A stretch of DNA of 64,000 nt from DATAES01 sp963721305 (GCA_963721305.1 CAVRIR010000005.1:682001-746000); one strand, 5' to 3'. Shown: positions 51,856-60,577, numbered from the stretch's first letter. Notes: a model not told the origin generated them from the letters alone. A program made the numbers and translations.

Positions 51856-54447
51856 CTACTTGACGGTCGTCGTTGCGCAGCCGACCGCGTTGTTCTGTCC
51901 AGGGCCTACATCGATGCCATACGCGCACACGGTGTGTTGCCCTGGCGCAACGCCGGTGAGCTGCGCGTTGAAGCCGTGCGCAGCGCCATAACCGGGGAGC
52001 ACCGCGGCGACATCGGGACGGAGCAACGATGCAGGGCCGAGCACGAAGCCCAGACCGTCCACGTACACGTGGACGGCGATCGACGACGTCGTGTCCGGAT
52101 CGATCGCCCAGCCCGCGACGAACACCGAGCCGGTTCCGCCCTTGGCAAGATCGAGCGATCCGAACGGTGAACCCGAGAGCACGGTGACCGACTTGCAACC
52201 CAGCAGTGAGTTGCCGCCCGCGCCGATGTTGATGCCATAGGCGCAGACCTGATGTTGGCCGGCCGCGATCCCGGTCAGCTGCGCGTCGAAGCCGTGCTGG
52301 TCGCCGTAGCCCGGAAACACCTGCTGCACGTCAGGTCGCGAGTGGGACGCCGGACCGAGGACGAAACCGTGCCCGTCCACGTAGACGTGAACGGTTGTCG
52401 ACGACGTCGTGTCCGGATCGATCGCCCAGCCGGCGACGAACACCGACGCGGGACCGGCCTGCGCGACATCGAGTGAACCGAACGGCGGACCGCTGAGCAC
52501 GGTGAACGATTTGCAGCCGAGGAGCGAGTTGACGCCGATGCCGACGTTGATGCCGTAGGTGCAGACCGTGTGCTGGCCAGGTGCGATCCCGGTCAGTTGC
52601 GCGGCGTAGCCGTGATCGGGGCCGTAGTTGGGGAAGAACGTGGCAACGTCGGGACGCGGCACTGACGCCGTGCCGAGCACCATGCCGTGGCCGTCGACAT
52701 AGGCGTGGATGACGATGGGCAGCGTTGTGTCGGGGTCGATGGCCCAACCGCCGGCGGTGACCGATGCCGGCCCCGCGGTGGCCACGTCGAGCGATCCGAA
52801 CGGCGACGAAAGGCACTGCGTCGAGACGTCACCCATCGTGAGCGTCCCGGCCCCGTACTGGTTGTCGAATCCAGGCACGCCGATGTCGTCGGCGCGGCAC
52901 TCGAGGAAGAGCTCGATCGTCTGCGCCGACGCGGCCGGATAGCGCTCCTTCACCAGTGCCGCCGCACCGGCAACATGCGGCGCGGCCGCCGACGTGCCGA
53001 AGAACGGCTGGTACACGTCACTGCTCACGTCGTCGGGACCGCTGATGTCGGGCTTCATCCGACCGTCGATGGTGGGGCCGCGGCTGCTGAAGGGTTCGAT
53101 CACGCTGTTGTGCACGTCGTACGCGCCGACGGCCATGGCCGACGGTGAGGTGGCCGGTTCCCAGACGCTGCCCGCGGTGTCGGTGAGGCTGGGGTTCTGC
53201 TCGTCGCCGCGGAAGTAGATGTCCATTCGCTGGTTCGAGGCGGTCGTGGTCGGGCCGCGCAGGATCGCATACGTGTAGATGCCTGCCGGCTCGCCGGTCG
53301 CTGTCCACTCGACCACCGGAGCGCTGTTGCTGACGTGGTCCTGGCAGCCGAGGAAGGACCCGGAAACAGAACCGCGCCACACGCACACCTCGAACTCCTG
53401 CGTGGTGGTCGGCCACGCGTCCCACTTGAGTCCGATGTCGATCGTTGCGCCGGAGGGCAGGGAAGGCAAGGTGAACGTCGCCGTTTCCGTGGGATCGGGG
53501 CCTGCGAGCGGCGTACCGGGCGCCATCTCGAGGGCGCCGTCGCCGTCCGCGTCGACCGCGTTGACCGTGTCGTGGGCCTGTGCGCCGTTGCCCGCCGCGA
53601 CCGTCCAGAGCTGGCCCGCGGCTTGGCCCGCCGCAACGGCGCCGGCCAGCGTGGTGGCGTCGCCGGTACCGTCACCCCGGCCGTCGAGCGGATCGCCGAT
53701 CGACGCGTTGACGATCGTCACGCCGTTCGTGGCGAACCACTGCTCGGCCGCCGACGCTTGGTTGTCGTATGTGATGCACGCCAGGTAGAGCGACGCGGCG
53801 GGGGCCATCTGGTGGACGATCTCGGCGACCGCGACTCCGTGTGGCTCGGGGCTCGCCCCGCCACCGTTCATCGTCCCTCCGCACGAGAGCGCATTGGCCG
53901 TCACCGTCGGCAGCGCGCCGCTCGACTGCGCGGCCGCGAGGCCCGCAAAACCGACGTCGAGGATGCCGATCTTCACGCCCGCACCGTCGTCGTCAGCGGC
54001 CTGCCAGGCGCTCGCGCCGGCCTGTTGCACCCCTTCGTCGACCGCAGCGATCGACGGGCGGCGGGGCAGCGTCACGGACGCCACGCGCGGGTCGTCGGCC
54101 AACGCGGGCAGCGACTGCGCAGGGACCGCGGCGAGCAGCGAACTCGCGGCCGTCGTCTGCAGCTGACCGCCGACGCTCGCGATCGCCGCCGACAAGGCAG
54201 ACGGATCGGTGCCGCTGACCTCGACGACCGGCGCCCGGTCGTTCGCCCCGGGAACGACAGCGGGGCGCGGCTGCCTTCCTTCGGCGACAGCTTCCAGGTC
54301 GGGCGCGAGCTTCGAATGTCGACGAGGCGCGAGCACCGGCCAGGACCCGACCGGTGCGGGCTGCGCCGACGCAGGCGCGCCAGCTGCGACCAGCCCGAGT
54401 GAGCTCAGGGCGACGAGGAGACAGAAAATCGTTGCCGCCCGCGTCAT
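51856..54447 (-). CDS. Secreted subtilisin-like (S8) protease with three C-terminal GW-type repeats
   Basis: 863 residues. A signal peptide ends at about 28 (APASAQP). The catalytic triad is Asp164 (GILDVGF), His203 (EPHGVAVAEI) and Ser486 (FFGTSAAAPHVAG), with the oxyanion Asn in AAGNGAQ. Compared with canonical subtilases, the His motif lacks the usual HGT, and a jelly-roll-like insertion (about 305-420, CVWRGS...CQDH) splits the domain. Residues 549-863 are three repeats of about 105 residues, each GSLDVAxAG...GWAIDPDTT...VYVDGHG...RPDV...CxYGINxGxG...LLGC. The repeats resemble those in the CAP, GH43 and MauA-like proteins. Confidence 0.92.
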   Translation of the reverse strand: MTRAATIFCLLVALSSLGLVAAGAPASAQPAPVGSWPVLAPRRHSKLAPDLEAVAEGRQPRPAVVPGANDRAPVVEVSGTDPSALSAAIASVGGQLQTTAASSLLAAVPAQSLPALADDPRVASVTLPRRPSIAAVDEGVQQAGASAWQAADDDGAGVKIGILDVGFAGLAAAQSSGALPTVTANALSCGGTMNGGGASPEPHGVAVAEIVHQMAPAASLYLACITYDNQASAAEQWFATNGVTIVNASIGDPLDGRGDGTGDATTLAGAVAAGQAAGQLWTVAAGNGAQAHDTVNAVDADGDGALEMAPGTPLAGPDPTETATFTLPSLPSGATIDIGLKWDAWPTTTQEFEVCVWRGSVSGSFLGCQDHVSNSAPVVEWTATGEPAGIYTYAILRGPTTTASNQRMDIYFRGDEQNPSLTDTAGSVWEPATSPSAMAVGAYDVHNSVIEPFSSRGPTIDGRMKPDISGPDDVSSDVYQPFFGTSAAAPHVAGAAALVKERYPAASAQTIELFLECRADDIGVPGFDNQYGAGTLTMGDVSTQCLSSPFGSLDVATAGPASVTAGGWAIDPDTTLPIVIHAYVDGHGMVLGTASVPRPDVATFFPNYGPDHGYAAQLTGIAPGQHTVCTYGINVGIGVNSLLGCKSFTVLSGPPFGSLDVAQAGPASVFVAGWAIDPDTTSSTTVHVYVDGHGFVLGPASHSRPDVQQVFPGYGDQHGFDAQLTGIAAGQHQVCAYGINIGAGGNSLLGCKSVTVLSGSPFGSLDLAKGGTGSVFVAGWAIDPDTTSSIAVHVYVDGLGFVLGPASLLRPDVAAVLPGYGAAHGFNAQLTGVAPGQHTVCAYGIDVGPGQNNAVGCATTTVK

Positions 54448-54493
54448 GGTGGGCACAAGGTACATGTGCGCCTGCTGTCCTCAGGCGCACGTT

Positions 54494-54625
54494 CACTGCG
54501 TTCCCCGGCCACGCAGGCCGCCTGTGGCCGCTCCTGCGCCTGGCGGCCCAGTCGCTCGCATCGCCGAACACTCTTCAGCACACGCTCACCGCGTTCCCCG
54601 GCCACGCAGGCCGCCTGGGGCCGCT
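54494..54625. repeat. 39-base intergenic direct repeat with internal hairpins
   Basis: Two copies (54494-54532 and 54587-54625) differ at two positions. Each contains CGGCCAC...GTGGCCG-type arms (one mismatch in copy 2) around GCAGGCCGCCT. Copy 2 begins at the stop of the GH43 gene and copy 1 lies 47 bases before the subtilase start, so copy 2 may terminate the GH43 message. No T run. Confidence 0.65.
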
Positions 54626-56567
54626 AGCTGCCGGAGACCACCGCCTGCGCACATCCCACCGCGTTGTTGCTGCCGGGACCCACGTCGATCCCGTACGCAC
54701 ACACCATGTGCATACCGGGCGCGATGCCCGTCAACTGGGCCACGAACCCGTGGTTCGGGCCATAGCCGGGCAGCACCGCGCCCACATCGGGGCGGGCCAA
54801 CGACGCCGGACCCAACACGAAGCCGTGTCCGTCGACGTACACATGGACCGTGATCGCCGAGGTCGTGTCGGGATCGATCGCCCACCCGGCGACTGTCACC
54901 GAACCGGCACCGCCGCGCGCGAGGTCCAACGAACCGAACGGGGAACCGGACAGCACCACCACCGACCGGCAACCAACCGCGCTGTTCTGCCCTGGACCGA
55001 CATTGATGCCATACGCGCACACCGTGTGCGCGCCCGGCGCGATGCCTGTCAGTTGCGAGTTGAAACCGTGACCCGAGCCGTAGCCAGGGAACACCGCGCC
55101 GACATCAGGACGGGACAACGACGCCGGACCCAACACGAACCCGTGTCCATCCACGTACACATGGACCGTGATCGCCGAGGTCGTGTCCGGATCGATCGCC
55201 CACCCGGCGACAGTCACGGACGCCGGACCGTTCTGGACCACGTCGAGCGATCCGATCGGTGCGCCCGTCATCACTGAGATGGACTGGCAGCCGAGCCCGT
55301 TGTTCTGCCCCGGGCCCACATCGATCCCGTAGGCACACACCGTGTGCGCACCGGGCGCGAGACCGCTGATGCGGGCCGAGTACCCGTGTCCCGGTCCGTA
55401 GTCGGGCAGCACGGCGGCGACATCGGGCCGGCTCAGCGCGGCCGGCCCGATCGCGTACCCGGTTCCGTCGACGTAGACGTGCACGTCGATCGGGTCGGCG
55501 GTATCCGGATCGATCGTCCAACCCGTGACCGTCACCGAACCCGGGCCGACCTGTGCGGCATCGAGCGAGCCGATCGGGTCGTGCTGGGTCCGGGGAAGGT
55601 CCGGTCGAAGGTTCGGCCCCAGCGGCGTGATGTCGAACGGCTCGATGTACGGGGCCCGACTTCCGTCCGGATAGCCCACGGCACCGATCCATCCGTGAAA
55701 CGCGAGAACCGGACGGCCGAGTGGCCCGGTGGCGATGCTCGGACCACCGGGTCCGACGACACCGTCATCCGTTCCCAGCCATGGTCCCCCCGGGGTGCGG
55801 TCGATGCACGGGCCGAGCGGGGTCGTGCAGGTCGCAAGGCCGACGCCGTAGCCCGGCGTGTCCCAGAAACCGCCGCCGTAGAAGAGCCAGAGGTTCCCCG
55901 ACGCGTCGGTGTACATCGTCGGGCCCTCGACGACGCCCATCTGCCAGTCGTTGGCAGCAACCAGGAGCGCCGCGGGGGACGAGGCCGGCTTTCCGTTGTC
56001 GTCGAGGCGCATCGACCACAGCACCGAAGGTTGACCGATGGCGTTGTCGTCGCTCTTCCACAACAGATAGCGGTTGCCGTCGGCGGCGAGGAAGGGACTC
56101 GCGTCGATCGACCCACCCCGATCGAGCTGGCACATGAAAGGTTGATCGGAGTCGTCGACGAAGGGGCCGGTCGGCGAGTCGGAGGTCGCGTGGCCGATGC
56201 ACTGGCGGCCCTGCTGCGTCGGCGCGGTGTAGTACAGGTGCCAGGTGTCGCCGATACGCGTCACCCCCGGCGCCCACGTGAGTCCGGGCGACGTCCACGA
56301 CGCGAGCTTCGGCATGGCGTCCGTGACGTACGACCAATGGTCGGCATCGGACGAATGCAGCACCGGCACGTTGATGGTCTTTCCGGAGGGAAAGACGTTG
56401 GTTCCGTACAGGTACCAGTCGAGCCCGTCGCGGACGAGCTCGGGGTCCGGCAGATCGTGCGCGTACACCGGGGGTCGGAGCGCGGCGGCATCCACTTCCG
56501 AGACCCGCACTGCTACAAGCGCCCCAACCAGCAGCAACGCGACGGCAACCGCCCTGGCCGTCCGCAC
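54624..56567 (-). CDS. Secreted GH43-type glycoside hydrolase with three C-terminal GW-type repeats
   Basis: 647 residues. A signal peptide (about 5-28). The five-bladed GH43 domain (about 33-325) shows the base in LPDPELVRDG (Asp41), the pKa-tuning Asp155 in SIDASPFL, and the acid Glu214 in VVEGPTMY. GH43 enzymes are arabinanases, xylosidases and related, here exported. The remainder (332-647) is three repeats of about 105 residues, the second and third nearly identical to each other, with the C-x-YGI...GC pair in each. Regulation unknown. Confidence 0.9.
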   Translation of the reverse strand: MRTARAVAVALLLVGALVAVRVSEVDAAALRPPVYAHDLPDPELVRDGLDWYLYGTNVFPSGKTINVPVLHSSDADHWSYVTDAMPKLASWTSPGLTWAPGVTRIGDTWHLYYTAPTQQGRQCIGHATSDSPTGPFVDDSDQPFMCQLDRGGSIDASPFLAADGNRYLLWKSDDNAIGQPSVLWSMRLDDNGKPASSPAALLVAANDWQMGVVEGPTMYTDASGNLWLFYGGGFWDTPGYGVGLATCTTPLGPCIDRTPGGPWLGTDDGVVGPGGPSIATGPLGRPVLAFHGWIGAVGYPDGSRAPYIEPFDITPLGPNLRPDLPRTQHDPIGSLDAAQVGPGSVTVTGWTIDPDTADPIDVHVYVDGTGYAIGPAALSRPDVAAVLPDYGPGHGYSARISGLAPGAHTVCAYGIDVGPGQNNGLGCQSISVMTGAPIGSLDVVQNGPASVTVAGWAIDPDTTSAITVHVYVDGHGFVLGPASLSRPDVGAVFPGYGSGHGFNSQLTGIAPGAHTVCAYGINVGPGQNSAVGCRSVVVLSGSPFGSLDLARGGAGSVTVAGWAIDPDTTSAITVHVYVDGHGFVLGPASLARPDVGAVLPGYGPNHGFVAQLTGIAPGMHMVCAYGIDVGPGSNNAVGCAQAVVSGS

Positions 56568-56599
56568 GTGGCGGAGCCTAGTTGTGACGCGTTGCGAGT

Positions 56600-56735
56600 T
56601 CTCCTCGCGTCAATGAACAGCTGTCGAACGGCAGCCCACGTCGGGGCGGGACGACGAGGCCTGACCCAGACGAACCCTTGGCCATCGACGTACACGTGCA
56701 CGGTGATCGGCGACGCGACGAGAGAGTTGCGAGGC
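56600..56735 (-). pseudogene. Relic of a GW-type repeat
   Basis: The minus strand reads SPITVHVYVDGQGFVW in one frame, then GQASSSRPDVG in the next: the middle of the repeat present in the neighbouring GH43 protein, split by a frameshift and lacking both ends and cysteines. It lies just upstream of the GH43 gene. Probably the remains of a lost repeat-bearing gene or of recombination between repeats. Confidence 0.6.
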
Positions 56736-56791
56736 CTCTTGCTTCGTGGGCCCGTCGGTGCCGCTTGAGCAGCGGCGATTGCATCAGTGGG

Positions 56792-57970
56792 TCAGCTCGG
56801 AGGCTCCTGCAACGGGTGGGGCATGCAGAGGTCGTCGAGCTCCGCGACGACGATGCGGTCGCGGTTCTCCCAGGTGATCTCGTTGGTGGGATCTCGCCGA
56901 ATCTTGAACTCGCGGAAGGACTGCTCGAGAGAGTCGTATGCGAGCAGCCGGCCGATGAGCGGATCGCCCAGGTCGAGGATCAGCTTGATGGTCTCGATCG
57001 CCTGCAGCGATCCGACGATTCCCGGCAGCACACCGAGCACGCCGGCTTCGGAACACGACGGCGCGAGCTCGGCGGGCGGCGGTTCGGGAACCATGTCGCG
57101 GTAGGTCGGTCCACGCTTCGGATCGAACACCGTGACCATTCCTTCGAAGCGGAAGATCGAGCCGTGGACGACAGGAATGCCCAACTTCACCGACGCATCG
57201 TTCACGAGGAAGCGCGTGGGGAAGTTGTCCGTGCCGTCGACGATGACGTCGTACCCGGCGATGATGTCGAGCACGTTGTCGGCACCGAGGCGGACGTCGT
57301 AGGTCACGACGTTCACATCGGGGTTGAGCAGCGTCAGCGTCTTCTTGGCCGAGTCGACCTTGCGATCACCGATTCGCTCCATGTTGTGCAGGATCTGCCG
57401 TTGCAAGTTCGACTCGTCGACGACGTCCATGTCGATGATGCCGAGCGTCCCCACACCCGCGGCCGCGAGGTACAGGGCAGCCGGCGACCCGAGACCACCG
57501 GCGCCGAGCAGGAGCACCTTCGCATCGAGCAGCTTGAGCTGTCCTTCGATGTCGACTTCGGGCAGGAGGATGTGGCGCTGGTAACGGTTGCGCTGCTCAG
57601 CAGTCAGTGACTGCGGCACCCGCCACTCGCGACCCTCGTCCTTCCATTTGTTGAAGCCGCCCTTGACGGAGACGACGTCGGTGTAGCCGAGCTCGTGCAA
57701 GGTCACCGCCGCGAAGGCCGATCGGTTGCCGGCGGCGCACTGCACGATGAGCGGCGTCGAACGGTCCGCGACGCGGGGCTCGATGTTCGACTCGAGTTGA
57801 CCCCGTGGGATGTGCAGCGCGCCCGGTACCGCTCCCTGCACGTACTCGTCAGGCTCGCGGACGTCCAGGAGCACGGCGCCGGGCCGCTTGCGCAGCTCGT
57901 CGGCCTCCGCGGTGTCGACCTCTCGGATCTCAGATTTCGCTGCGGCGAGCAGCTCTCGGAAACTGGCCAT
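56792..57970 (-). CDS. Rhodanese-MoeB/ThiF fusion (sulfur-carrier adenylyltransferase)
   Basis: 392 residues. The N-terminal rhodanese domain (about 15-115) has LLDVREPDEYVQGA and the active cysteine in VQCAAGNRSA (about Cys77). The ThiF/MoeB domain (about 125-392) has VLLLGAGGLGSPAALYL, DMDVVDESNLQRQ, DGTDNFPTRFLVND, and PSCSEAGVLGVLPG. It would adenylate and then thiolate a ubiquitin-like sulfur carrier (MoaD/ThiS/CysO). Usual actinobacterial MoeZ places rhodanese C-terminally. GAGGAG precedes ATG 57970. Confidence 0.92.
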   Translation of the reverse strand: MASFRELLAAAKSEIREVDTAEADELRKRPGAVLLDVREPDEYVQGAVPGALHIPRGQLESNIEPRVADRSTPLIVQCAAGNRSAFAAVTLHELGYTDVVSVKGGFNKWKDEGREWRVPQSLTAEQRNRYQRHILLPEVDIEGQLKLLDAKVLLLGAGGLGSPAALYLAAAGVGTLGIIDMDVVDESNLQRQILHNMERIGDRKVDSAKKTLTLLNPDVNVVTYDVRLGADNVLDIIAGYDVIVDGTDNFPTRFLVNDASVKLGIPVVHGSIFRFEGMVTVFDPKRGPTYRDMVPEPPPAELAPSCSEAGVLGVLPGIVGSLQAIETIKLILDLGDPLIGRLLAYDSLEQSFREFKIRRDPTNEITWENRDRIVVAELDDLCMPHPLQEPPS

Positions 57971-58067
57971 CGTGTCTCCTCATCAACCGGACGCAAAAGC
58001 CTACCGGTCGGGTCAACAATGCGGCCAGACCCTGCATTCCGCCGTCGGCTCGGTCTCGCCTTTCGCA

Positions 58068-58113
58068 TTCTGGCGTCAAATCCGGCGGATATCCGCCGTA
58101 GGTGACGCCAGAA
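58068..58113 (-). terminator. Nested long palindrome after the MauA-like gene
   Basis: Outer arms TTCTGGCGTCA (58068-58078) and TGACGCCAGAA (58103-58113) are perfect complements. Inside is a further perfect 16-base palindrome, CGGCGGATATCCGCCG (58083-58098). It lies 16 bases downstream of the MauA-like stop (58129) and upstream of the MoeB gene. It should fold strongly as RNA or a cruciform and act as terminator; no T run. Confidence 0.6.
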
Positions 58114-58128
58114 CGGAAGACGGAGGCG

Positions 58129-59640
58129 TCAGACCGAGGCGGGACCGCAGCCGACGAGGGCGTTGGAGCCCGGACCGACGTCGATCGCGTAGACGCAGAC
58201 GTTGTGGGGGCCCGGGGTCACCGGCGAAACCACGAAGTCGAAGCCGTGGGTGGTCCCGAAGCCGAGGGAAGCCAAGTCGGGCCGGGACAGGTTGGCGACG
58301 AATGCGGCCGCCCACCGGTTGTCGATGTACACGTGGATCGTCACCGGATCCGTCGTGTCGGGATCGAGTGCCCACCCGGCGACCCGGACGCCGCCTCCGG
58401 AGCCCTGAACCAGGTCGAGGGACCCGTACGGATTGCCTCCGACCGTGACCGGGCGGCAGCCGATCGACGTGTTCACGCTGCCCGCGCCGGTGTTGATGGC
58501 GTAGGCGCAGACCGTGTGCGCACCGTTGGCCACCGGCGTGATGACGGTGTCGAAACCGTGGCCGTCGCCGTATCCGTATGCCGCGCCGACGTCGGGCCTC
58601 GGCAATCCGGTGGGGACAGCGGCCGCGAACGCGCCGTCGACGTAGACGTGCACCGCGACCGGTCCCGTCGTGTCGGGATCGACCGCCCATCCCGCGACGC
58701 GCACGCCGCCGGGCCGCGGTTCGACGAGGTCGAGCGATCCGAACGGGTTGTGCGGGATCGATCGGCAGCCGAGTTGCGTGTTGACGCCGGCGCCGGCGCC
58801 GACGGCGTACACGCAAACCGTCTGCGCGTTCGATGCGATCGGGAACGTCACGTCGAACCCGTGGTTCGGTCCGTACGTGGGGTACGCGAACGCGATGTCA
58901 GGCCGCGGCTGGCCGGCATGCGCGATCGCGGCACCGACTCCGTCGACGTACACGTGCACGTCGATGGAGTTGTTGGTCTCGCCGTCGACCGCCCATCCGG
59001 CGACACGCGCGTGCGTGACGTCGACGCGCGCGACAAGGTCGAGCGAGCCGGCCGAGCTCTCGAGGCACGGCCGGTCGTGATTGAGCGTGTTCTGATCGGT
59101 CGCGCTCACGGTCGTGCACGTGCCGTCGAGGACCCAGGGCGGCGTGCACGACACGACGCGGCACATGATCGCCCCGAGCGACGCGAACTCTTGGTGGCAT
59201 TGTCCGTAGCGGAAGTGCGTGCAGCACGCTTTGCGGTTGCCGCAGCTGCCGTTCGCGCACCCACACGAACACGGGTTCGCACCAGGGAGGACGTTGCAGT
59301 CCATGTAGTAACGCGGACCGTTGCCACAGAAGCCAGAGCCGTCGGCCTTCCACCATCCGCCGAGCGTCGTGCCGCCGGGACAGGCGTTGATGCCGGTGAG
59401 CGTGCAGCAGAACTCCGTGTAGCCGTCGCAACACAGTGATCCGCACTCACAGTTGGAACCGGAGCAACCGCAGATCGCCGCGTACGCCGTCGTCGGTCGC
59501 AGGACGAAGTCCGTCGGCGCTACCGCGAGCGCCGTGCCCGTGAGTGCGGAGCGCACCAGGAAGCCTCGCCGCGACGTGCGTCCGGCGAGGACCCCCGAAA
59601 CGCGGTCGACCATCCGAGCACTGAGCGAAGACAGGGCCAT
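58129..59640 (-). CDS. Tat-exported, cysteine-rich MauA-like protein with three GW-type repeats
   Basis: 503 residues. RTSRRGFLVRSALTGTALAV is a twin-arginine signal. Residues about 57-197 hold about 22 cysteines: ICGCSGSNCECGSLCCDG, FCCTLTG, GWWKADGSGFCGN, and HFRYGQCHQEF. The pattern resembles the light chain of methylamine dehydrogenase (MauA), whose tryptophan tryptophylquinone is built from two tryptophans; tryptophans here are in GWWK and TPPWVLDG. No mau maturation or heavy-chain genes are present, so catalysis is unproven. Three more divergent repeats (about 200-503) end the protein, each with a VCxYAxxxGxG...GC pair. Confidence 0.88.
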   Translation of the reverse strand: MALSSLSARMVDRVSGVLAGRTSRRGFLVRSALTGTALAVAPTDFVLRPTTAYAAICGCSGSNCECGSLCCDGYTEFCCTLTGINACPGGTTLGGWWKADGSGFCGNGPRYYMDCNVLPGANPCSCGCANGSCGNRKACCTHFRYGQCHQEFASLGAIMCRVVSCTPPWVLDGTCTTVSATDQNTLNHDRPCLESSAGSLDLVARVDVTHARVAGWAVDGETNNSIDVHVYVDGVGAAIAHAGQPRPDIAFAYPTYGPNHGFDVTFPIASNAQTVCVYAVGAGAGVNTQLGCRSIPHNPFGSLDLVEPRPGGVRVAGWAVDPDTTGPVAVHVYVDGAFAAAVPTGLPRPDVGAAYGYGDGHGFDTVITPVANGAHTVCAYAINTGAGSVNTSIGCRPVTVGGNPYGSLDLVQGSGGGVRVAGWALDPDTTDPVTIHVYIDNRWAAAFVANLSRPDLASLGFGTTHGFDFVVSPVTPGPHNVCVYAIDVGPGSNALVGCGPASV

Positions 59641-59666
59641 TCGCTCGCCGACATTAGGTCAACGCC

Positions 59667-60443
59667 TCAGTCGGGATGACCGACCAGTACCGGCAGCAAC
59701 TCGCTGATCGAACCACGCAACACGACGTCGGCGAGGTCGTCCATCTCGGTGGGCTCGCCGTTGAGGATCACGATCCGCGCACCATGCCGCTTCGCCAGCG
59801 GCACGACGTTCGCAGCCGGATACACACCCAACGTCGTTCCGACGGCGAGCAGGAGATCGCACGTGCGAGCAGCGGCGTCGGCCCGGACCAGATCCGCCTC
59901 GACGAGCGACTGACCGAACGAGATCGTCGCCGCCTTGAGGATCCCGCCGCAGGTGCGACAGGGCGGGTCGTCCTCCCCTGCCTCGACTCGCGCCAGCGCT
60001 CGCTCCATCGGCGCTCGCTCGCCGCACGACAAGCACACCACCTCGCGCGTGTGACCGTGCACCTCGATGAGCCGGTCGGGATCGGTCCCGGCTCGATGGT
60101 GGAGGCCGTCGATGTTCTGCGTGATCAGCGCGATGAGCTTCCCCCGGCGCTCGAGGTGGACGAGCGCTTCGTGACCTCGGTTCGGCTCGATCGTCTTGCC
60201 AGCGCTCCCCAGCCGGTTGCGCCATGCGGCGCGCCGCGCGGCCGGATCCGACACGTAGTGCTGGAGCGTGGCCGCCTTCTCCGCCGCCGGGTTCTTCGTC
60301 CAGATGCCGTTGGGACCGCGAAAGTCAGCGATACCGCTGTCGGTCGAGATTCCCGCGCCGGTGAGCACGACGATGCGATCGGTCTGGTCGATCCACTCCC
60401 GCACGAGCGAGACGTCGACCGTCTCCGCCTGCGTCTCCTCCAT
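59667..60443 (-). CDS. cobB: Sir2-family NAD-dependent protein deacylase
   Basis: 258 residues. VVLTGAGISTDSGIADFRG (NAD binding), TQNIDGLHHRAG, the catalytic His in EVHGHTREVVC, and zinc cysteines CLSC...CRTC are all present; GTTLGVYPAANVVPLA follows. It removes acyl groups from lysines. Class III or U bacterial sirtuin-like. It lies 26 bases from the MauA-like gene, same strand, but function suggests no link. Confidence 0.95.
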   Translation of the reverse strand: MEETQAETVDVSLVREWIDQTDRIVVLTGAGISTDSGIADFRGPNGIWTKNPAAEKAATLQHYVSDPAARRAAWRNRLGSAGKTIEPNRGHEALVHLERRGKLIALITQNIDGLHHRAGTDPDRLIEVHGHTREVVCLSCGERAPMERALARVEAGEDDPPCRTCGGILKAATISFGQSLVEADLVRADAAARTCDLLLAVGTTLGVYPAANVVPLAKRHGARIVILNGEPTEMDDLADVVLRGSISELLPVLVGHPD

Positions 60444-60493
60444 GAACGACGAACGCTACCGGCGTTGCCTGTCACGACTACGGAGCGACCCCC

Positions 60494-60523
60494 TTGACAA
60501 CGCCTCCTCGCGCGACATGAAAT
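60494..60523 (+). promoter_or_regulatory. Candidate promoter for the 60578 gene
   Basis: TTGACA (60494-60499) is a consensus -35. Eighteen bases on, TGAAAT (60518-60523) is only a fair -10. This would place the start of transcription near 60530, giving a leader of about 48 bases to the ATG at 60578, which has its own ribosome site. Confidence 0.4.
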
Positions 60524-60577
60524 GACATGACATTCAACTTCCCCTCGGATGCCATCCCCTTTCCGTGGAGGAAGTCA

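Noticed and set aside
53335..54402. 355-codon plus-strand open frame opposite the subtilase
   Set aside because: Arginine-rich antisense to the triad-bearing protease.
55344..56768. 474-codon plus-strand open frame opposite the GH43 gene
   Set aside because: Antisense shadow; the minus strand has signal peptide, catalytic motifs and repeats.
58102..59439. 445-codon plus-strand open frame
   Set aside because: Shadow of the MauA-like gene, rich in Asp/Arg/Val with no domain.
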